A DNA stretch of 41,295 nt from a virus, in IMG/VR virus record IMGVR_UViG_3300030117_002217, positions 1 through 41,295 of that record. The stretch is one strand, 5' to 3'. The notes beneath the pieces were generated by a model. It did no database searches. It had not been told where the DNA came from and saw nothing but the letters and a program-made list of their open reading frames with translations. Below, one piece after another: positions 38,878-41,295 of the stretch. Each line of letters begins with the position of its first letter. Positions within the stretch are counted from its first letter, which is position 1. Both the position numbers and the translations under genes were made by a program.

Positions 38878-39602
38878 TGTACCTTAAGACAATCAAAGGC
38901 GTGGATTATCATTTATTTGATAATGAAAAAGAGTTCCGTAAAAAATACCCCAAAGAAAAGATTAATACTGACTGGCGCACCGCAAAAGAAGGTGAATGGA
39001 CCATTACTGACGATGGACAGATACTTAGTATAATTAAAAAAAGCACTATCAATAGCACTGCTTACAAAGGCAAACAGACAGTTGTTAAAACATTACTAGG
39101 TCTCAAGTATACAAATGGTAAGCAAAAGCTAGAAGGGGACCCTGCTAAGGACATCAATCGTTTTGGTAGTGGTAGACATAAATATACAACTGAAAAAGAA
39201 AGATACTTTGCCAAGCTAGTTGCACAGGGCGTAGACAAGAAGGACGCATATATACATTCGTTTGATACTAATAACGAGGAATATGCACTTGAAAGGGCGA
39301 GGATACTATTAAGACAAAAGAGGATTAGAACATTGGTCAATAAAGAAATCGAAGAGATATTAGATGACCTTGGTATCAGTAAGACATATCTACTAGAACA
39401 AGCAAAGGATATAGTAGATAAGAAGGATGCTAAGGATTCTGACAAACTAAGAGCACTAGAAACACTAATGAAGATAGCAGGTCTATTGTCTACAGAAAAG
39501 AAAACAGAGTCATTAGCATTGATACAAGAGTTCAAAGGTTTTTCTAGAGATAAGCTAAAAGCATTTGAAACCGGACTATTAGAGGAAAGTGCTTCTCAAT
39601 AG
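38877..39602 (+). CDS. terS: Terminase small subunit (probable)
   Basis: 241 aa. Residues about 100-160 hold a TerS-like helical DNA-binding domain: EKERYFAKLVAQGVDKKDAY, then ALERARILLRQKRI and LVNKEIEEILDDLGI, a layout seen in phBC6A51-type TerS. The tail (DKLRALETLMKIAGL) is the usual oligomerisation region. It binds the pac site and loads TerL. TerL follows after five small basic genes. Confidence 0.75.
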   Translation: MYLKTIKGVDYHLFDNEKEFRKKYPKEKINTDWRTAKEGEWTITDDGQILSIIKKSTINSTAYKGKQTVVKTLLGLKYTNGKQKLEGDPAKDINRFGSGRHKYTTEKERYFAKLVAQGVDKKDAYIHSFDTNNEEYALERARILLRQKRIRTLVNKEIEEILDDLGISKTYLLEQAKDIVDKKDAKDSDKLRALETLMKIAGLLSTEKKTESLALIQEFKGFSRDKLKAFETGLLEESASQ

Positions 39603-39610
39603 ATACTGGG

Positions 39611-39639
39611 ATTACCCTAAACAAGTTAGATGGGGTAAT
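39611..39639 (+). terminator. Hairpin after terS
   Basis: ATTACCC/GGGTAAT 7-bp stem (39611-39617, 39633-39639), 8 bases after the terS stop. No U tract. Could be a weak attenuator or part of a pac site. Confidence 0.35.
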
Positions 39640-39670
39640 ATAACCTATAACATAAGATTAGAGGTACAAT

Positions 39671-39832
39671 ATGACAGTTAAAAGAGTCAAAGCCCCCGCT
39701 GGTCATCACTGGATGAAGAAAGGCAAGAACCAGTACAAACTTATGAAACATAGTGGCAAGTTTGTAAAACACAAAGGTGCAAGCCTTACTGCTTCTTTTG
39801 AAGTGCAAAAAGTACACAAAGCTAAAAAGTAA
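39671..39832 (+). CDS. Small basic protein 1
   Basis: 53 codons, TAATG into the next gene. His/Lys-rich: VKAPAGHHWMKKGKNQYKLM. Part of a block of five basic proteins between terS and terL. Proteins of this sort recur in marine phages; role unknown, possibly DNA or head associated. Confidence 0.68.
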   Translation: MTVKRVKAPAGHHWMKKGKNQYKLMKHSGKFVKHKGASLTASFEVQKVHKAKK

Positions 39833-40062
39833 TGGCTAGAAAATTTAAAAAGGTACCTAAGACTAAAAGAGGCGTACCCAAAAAGTACGTTAGAGGTGCT
39901 AAAAGCCCTTCTGCCCAAGAATCTGAGATTATTGAGACTAGGAAGCTGTATGCTGCTGGTCAACTAACTCCAGCTATGATGGACAGAATATCCAAAGAAA
40001 GGAGTCAAAGTGCCCGCAAAAAGAAAAAGCGCAAAACCAAAAGCAAAAACTCCAAGCGGTAA
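39832..40062 (+). CDS. Small basic protein 2
   Basis: 76 aa. ARKFKKVPKTKRGVPKKYVR then a helical segment (ETRKLYAAGQLTPAMMDRIS) and a KKKKRKTKSK tail. TAATG-coupled start. Its last 53 bases overlap the next gene in another frame. Resembles marine-phage proteins with a Val-Pro-Lys-Lys-Tyr motif. Function unknown. Confidence 0.72.
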   Translation: MARKFKKVPKTKRGVPKKYVRGAKSPSAQESEIIETRKLYAAGQLTPAMMDRISKERSQSARKKKKRKTKSKNSKR

Positions 40063-40309
40063 AGCTGGAGTTGTAGCAAAATATTCTAAAAGCTCAGGTA
40101 TATCTAAGTCTACCCTAAATAAGGTCTACTCTCGTGGTTTGGGGGCGTACTATTCGCAGGGTAGTAGACCCGGTGTTTCCGCACATCAATGGGCTGCTGG
40201 TAGAGTCAGAAGCTTTGCAACTGGCAAGGGTGGAGCAAGAAAAGCAGACTCAGACCTTATCCGTGGTGGTAAAAAGAAAAAGACTACGACCAGACGCAAA
40301 AAGCGGTAA
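40010..40309 (+). CDS. DUF5824-like basic protein
   Basis: 99 aa from a GTG at 40010 after AAAGGAG. Core VAKYSKSSGISKSTLNKVYS then RGLGAYYSQGSRPG and QWAAGRVRSFATGKGGARKA, which matches a small conserved domain (DUF5824, as I recall) found in phages and large DNA viruses. Lys/Arg tails on both sides. Possibly DNA- or prohead-associated. Confidence 0.72.
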   Translation: MPAKRKSAKPKAKTPSGKAGVVAKYSKSSGISKSTLNKVYSRGLGAYYSQGSRPGVSAHQWAAGRVRSFATGKGGARKADSDLIRGGKKKKTTTRRKKR

Positions 40310-40318
40310 GGAAATTAT

Positions 40319-40609
40319 ATGACAAGAAAAAAAGACCCTAGACTTAAAAGAGCTGGCGTAACTGGGTTTAACAAGCCTAAGAGAACACCCGGTCATCCTA
40401 CTAAATCACACATAGTGGTTGCCAAAGAAGGTGATAAGATTAAGACCATACGCTTTGGACAGCAAGGCGCTAAGACCGCTGGGAAACCTAAAAAGGGTGA
40501 ATCACGTGCTACTACTATGAAAAGAAAGTCATTCAAAGCACGTCATAGAAAAAACATAGCAAAGGGCAAAATGTCTGCAGCATTCTGGGCAGATAAAGTT
40601 AAGTGGTAG
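40319..40609 (+). CDS. Conserved basic protein (KPKRTPGHPTKSH family)
   Basis: 96 aa. LKRAGVTGFNKPKRTPGHPT then HIVVAKEGDKIKTIRFGQQG, SFKARHRKNIAKGKMSAAFW and a closing DKVKW, a strongly conserved hypothetical phage/large-virus family. Ribosome site AAGGAAATT. Role unknown. Its TAG overlaps the next GTG by one base. Confidence 0.75.
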   Translation: MTRKKDPRLKRAGVTGFNKPKRTPGHPTKSHIVVAKEGDKIKTIRFGQQGAKTAGKPKKGESRATTMKRKSFKARHRKNIAKGKMSAAFWADKVKW

Positions 40610-40767
40610 TGTCCAAACCTCGTAATAGAAGGGTAAACAAAAAGATATCTAAATTAGTTGACGAAGGATATCCCATGTATCAAGCGGTTGCTATTGCTTT
40701 AAATATGGAAGAAAAGAAAAGGTTAGGACCTAAAGGTGGGTATAAAAGAGCTAAAGCAAAAAAATAG
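40609..40767 (+). CDS. Small basic protein 5, GTG start
   Basis: 52 codons from GTG overlapping the previous stop (TAGTG). RNRRVNKKISKLVDEGYP then QAVAIALNMEEKKRLGPKGG, a short helical core with basic tails; the EGYPxxQAVAIAL stretch recurs in marine-phage proteins. Directly precedes terL. Confidence 0.68.
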   Translation: MSKPRNRRVNKKISKLVDEGYPMYQAVAIALNMEEKKRLGPKGGYKRAKAKK

Positions 40768-40795
40768 TTTTAACATCAACCCTTCGCCAGAAGAA

Positions 40796-41295
40796 ATGGC
40801 AAGAAAAGACGAGGTATTGCACAAAGCATACAATGACCTTGTTTACTTTGGTAGAGCTTTCTTACCTAATGACTTCTTAAATAAAAGCACATCCCCTGCA
40901 TATCACTACGATGTATCTAAAAAATTAATATCAACCAAGCCCGGTGAGCGCATCTGTATCATACTTCCAAGGGGTTTTGGTAAATCTATCCTTTCTAAAT
41001 CTGCTATTCTTCACAAGCTTTGCTTTTCTGGGAAAGATACACAGAACTTTATAGCATGGGTATCGGAGGAACAGGGACAATCAATTGACCACTTAAAATA
41101 TATCAGACATCATCTAGAGATGAACAAGACAATCAAATACTACTTTGGTAATATGGATGGAGGCTCAGTAGGAAAAAGATGGACTGAAAAGGATTTAGTT
41201 ACCCCTAAAGGTGATAGAATCATAGCTAAAGGTACCAGCCAAAGACTTCGTGGTAGAGCTGAGGTAGATGTTCGATACACTGGCATCATTCTTGA
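40796..41295 (+). CDS. terL: Terminase large subunit, N-terminal part (open at window end)
   Basis: 166 residues visible, open at the window edge. HKAYNDLVYFGRAFLPNDFL, then a Walker A region IILPRGFGKS (P-loop at 40964-40987). The ATG at 40796 is used; an in-frame GTG at 40736 would add 20 residues and overlap the previous gene by 32 bases. From 40992 it repeats the first 304 bases of the window with 28 mismatches. Ring closure of the genome gives one normal TerL. Confidence 0.9.
   Translation, partial: MARKDEVLHKAYNDLVYFGRAFLPNDFLNKSTSPAYHYDVSKKLISTKPGERICIILPRGFGKSILSKSAILHKLCFSGKDTQNFIAWVSEEQGQSIDHLKYIRHHLEMNKTIKYYFGNMDGGSVGKRWTEKDLVTPKGDRIIAKGTSQRLRGRAEVDVRYTGIIL
40992..41295 (+). repeat. 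Right copy of divergent terminal duplication
   Basis: Aligns to 1-304 without gaps, same terL frame; see the left copy. The two alleles differ at third-codon positions in nearly every case, as expected for strains under purifying selection. Confidence 0.9.

Noticed and set aside
39062-39535. 157-aa minus-strand frame
   Set aside because: Antisense to terS, no start signal.
1-41295. Prophage with attachment sites
   Set aside because: No integrase, excisionase, repressor or host genes seen; the terminal duplication is a diverged terL allele, not att.

Overview
This window looks like one essentially complete genome of a lytic, short-tailed (podovirus-like) dsDNA phage. It is AT-rich and resembles uncultured marine Caudoviricetes. 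The basis is gene content and order: TerS, TerL, portal, scaffold, DUF5309/SU10-type capsid, connectors, S74 tail fibre, nozzle-like protein and three large ejection-type proteins. No tape measure, sheath, integrase or repressor was recognised. The last 304 bases (40992-41295) repeat the first 304 (1-304) in the same terL reading frame with 28 mismatches, nearly all synonymous. The simplest reading is a circular or circularly permuted genome of about 40,991 bp, opened inside terL, whose two ends come from two strain haplotypes.

Layout. Plus strand, 38.6 kb to the end and on through 1-26.3 kb: TerS, five small very basic proteins, TerL, a 765-aa EF-hand protein, portal, scaffold, capsid, decoration-like protein, connector and coiled-coil proteins, tail fibre, a lysis cassette (small membrane proteins plus an M15 peptidase endolysin), the nozzle-like protein and the ejection proteins. 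Most neighbours are coupled by TAATG or ATGA overlaps. Minus strand, 38.1 down to 26.3 kb: many small early-type genes, including a DUF932-like protein, an ADP-ribosyltransferase-like protein, an HNH endonuclease, a MazG/DUF1599-like protein, a histone-fold-like protein, a Cas4/RecB-type Fe-S nuclease, two more PDDEXK-like nucleases and a possible ssDNA-binding protein. No DNA polymerase, primase, helicase or RNA polymerase is visible, so the phage probably relies on host machinery.

Regulation and non-coding structure carry the most unusual signals. Seven minus-strand intergenic sites share [T/G]GGAAC-N18-TATA-like, and an eighth has N19; each sits just upstream of an early gene or a structured RNA. 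One heads a 187-nt multi-helix RNA candidate with a possible pseudoknot (35069-35255), one lies ahead of a 106-nt structured leader (31580-31685), and one ahead of a structured leader of the DUF932 gene (38133-38213). A four-copy TACGTGAAT array next to AT-rich dyads (36571-36804), and a second AT-rich block (38.45-38.58 kb) sharing the same 16-mer, are origin candidates. A symmetric 36-bp dyad (38593-38628) precedes the first plus-strand gene and may be the late operator.
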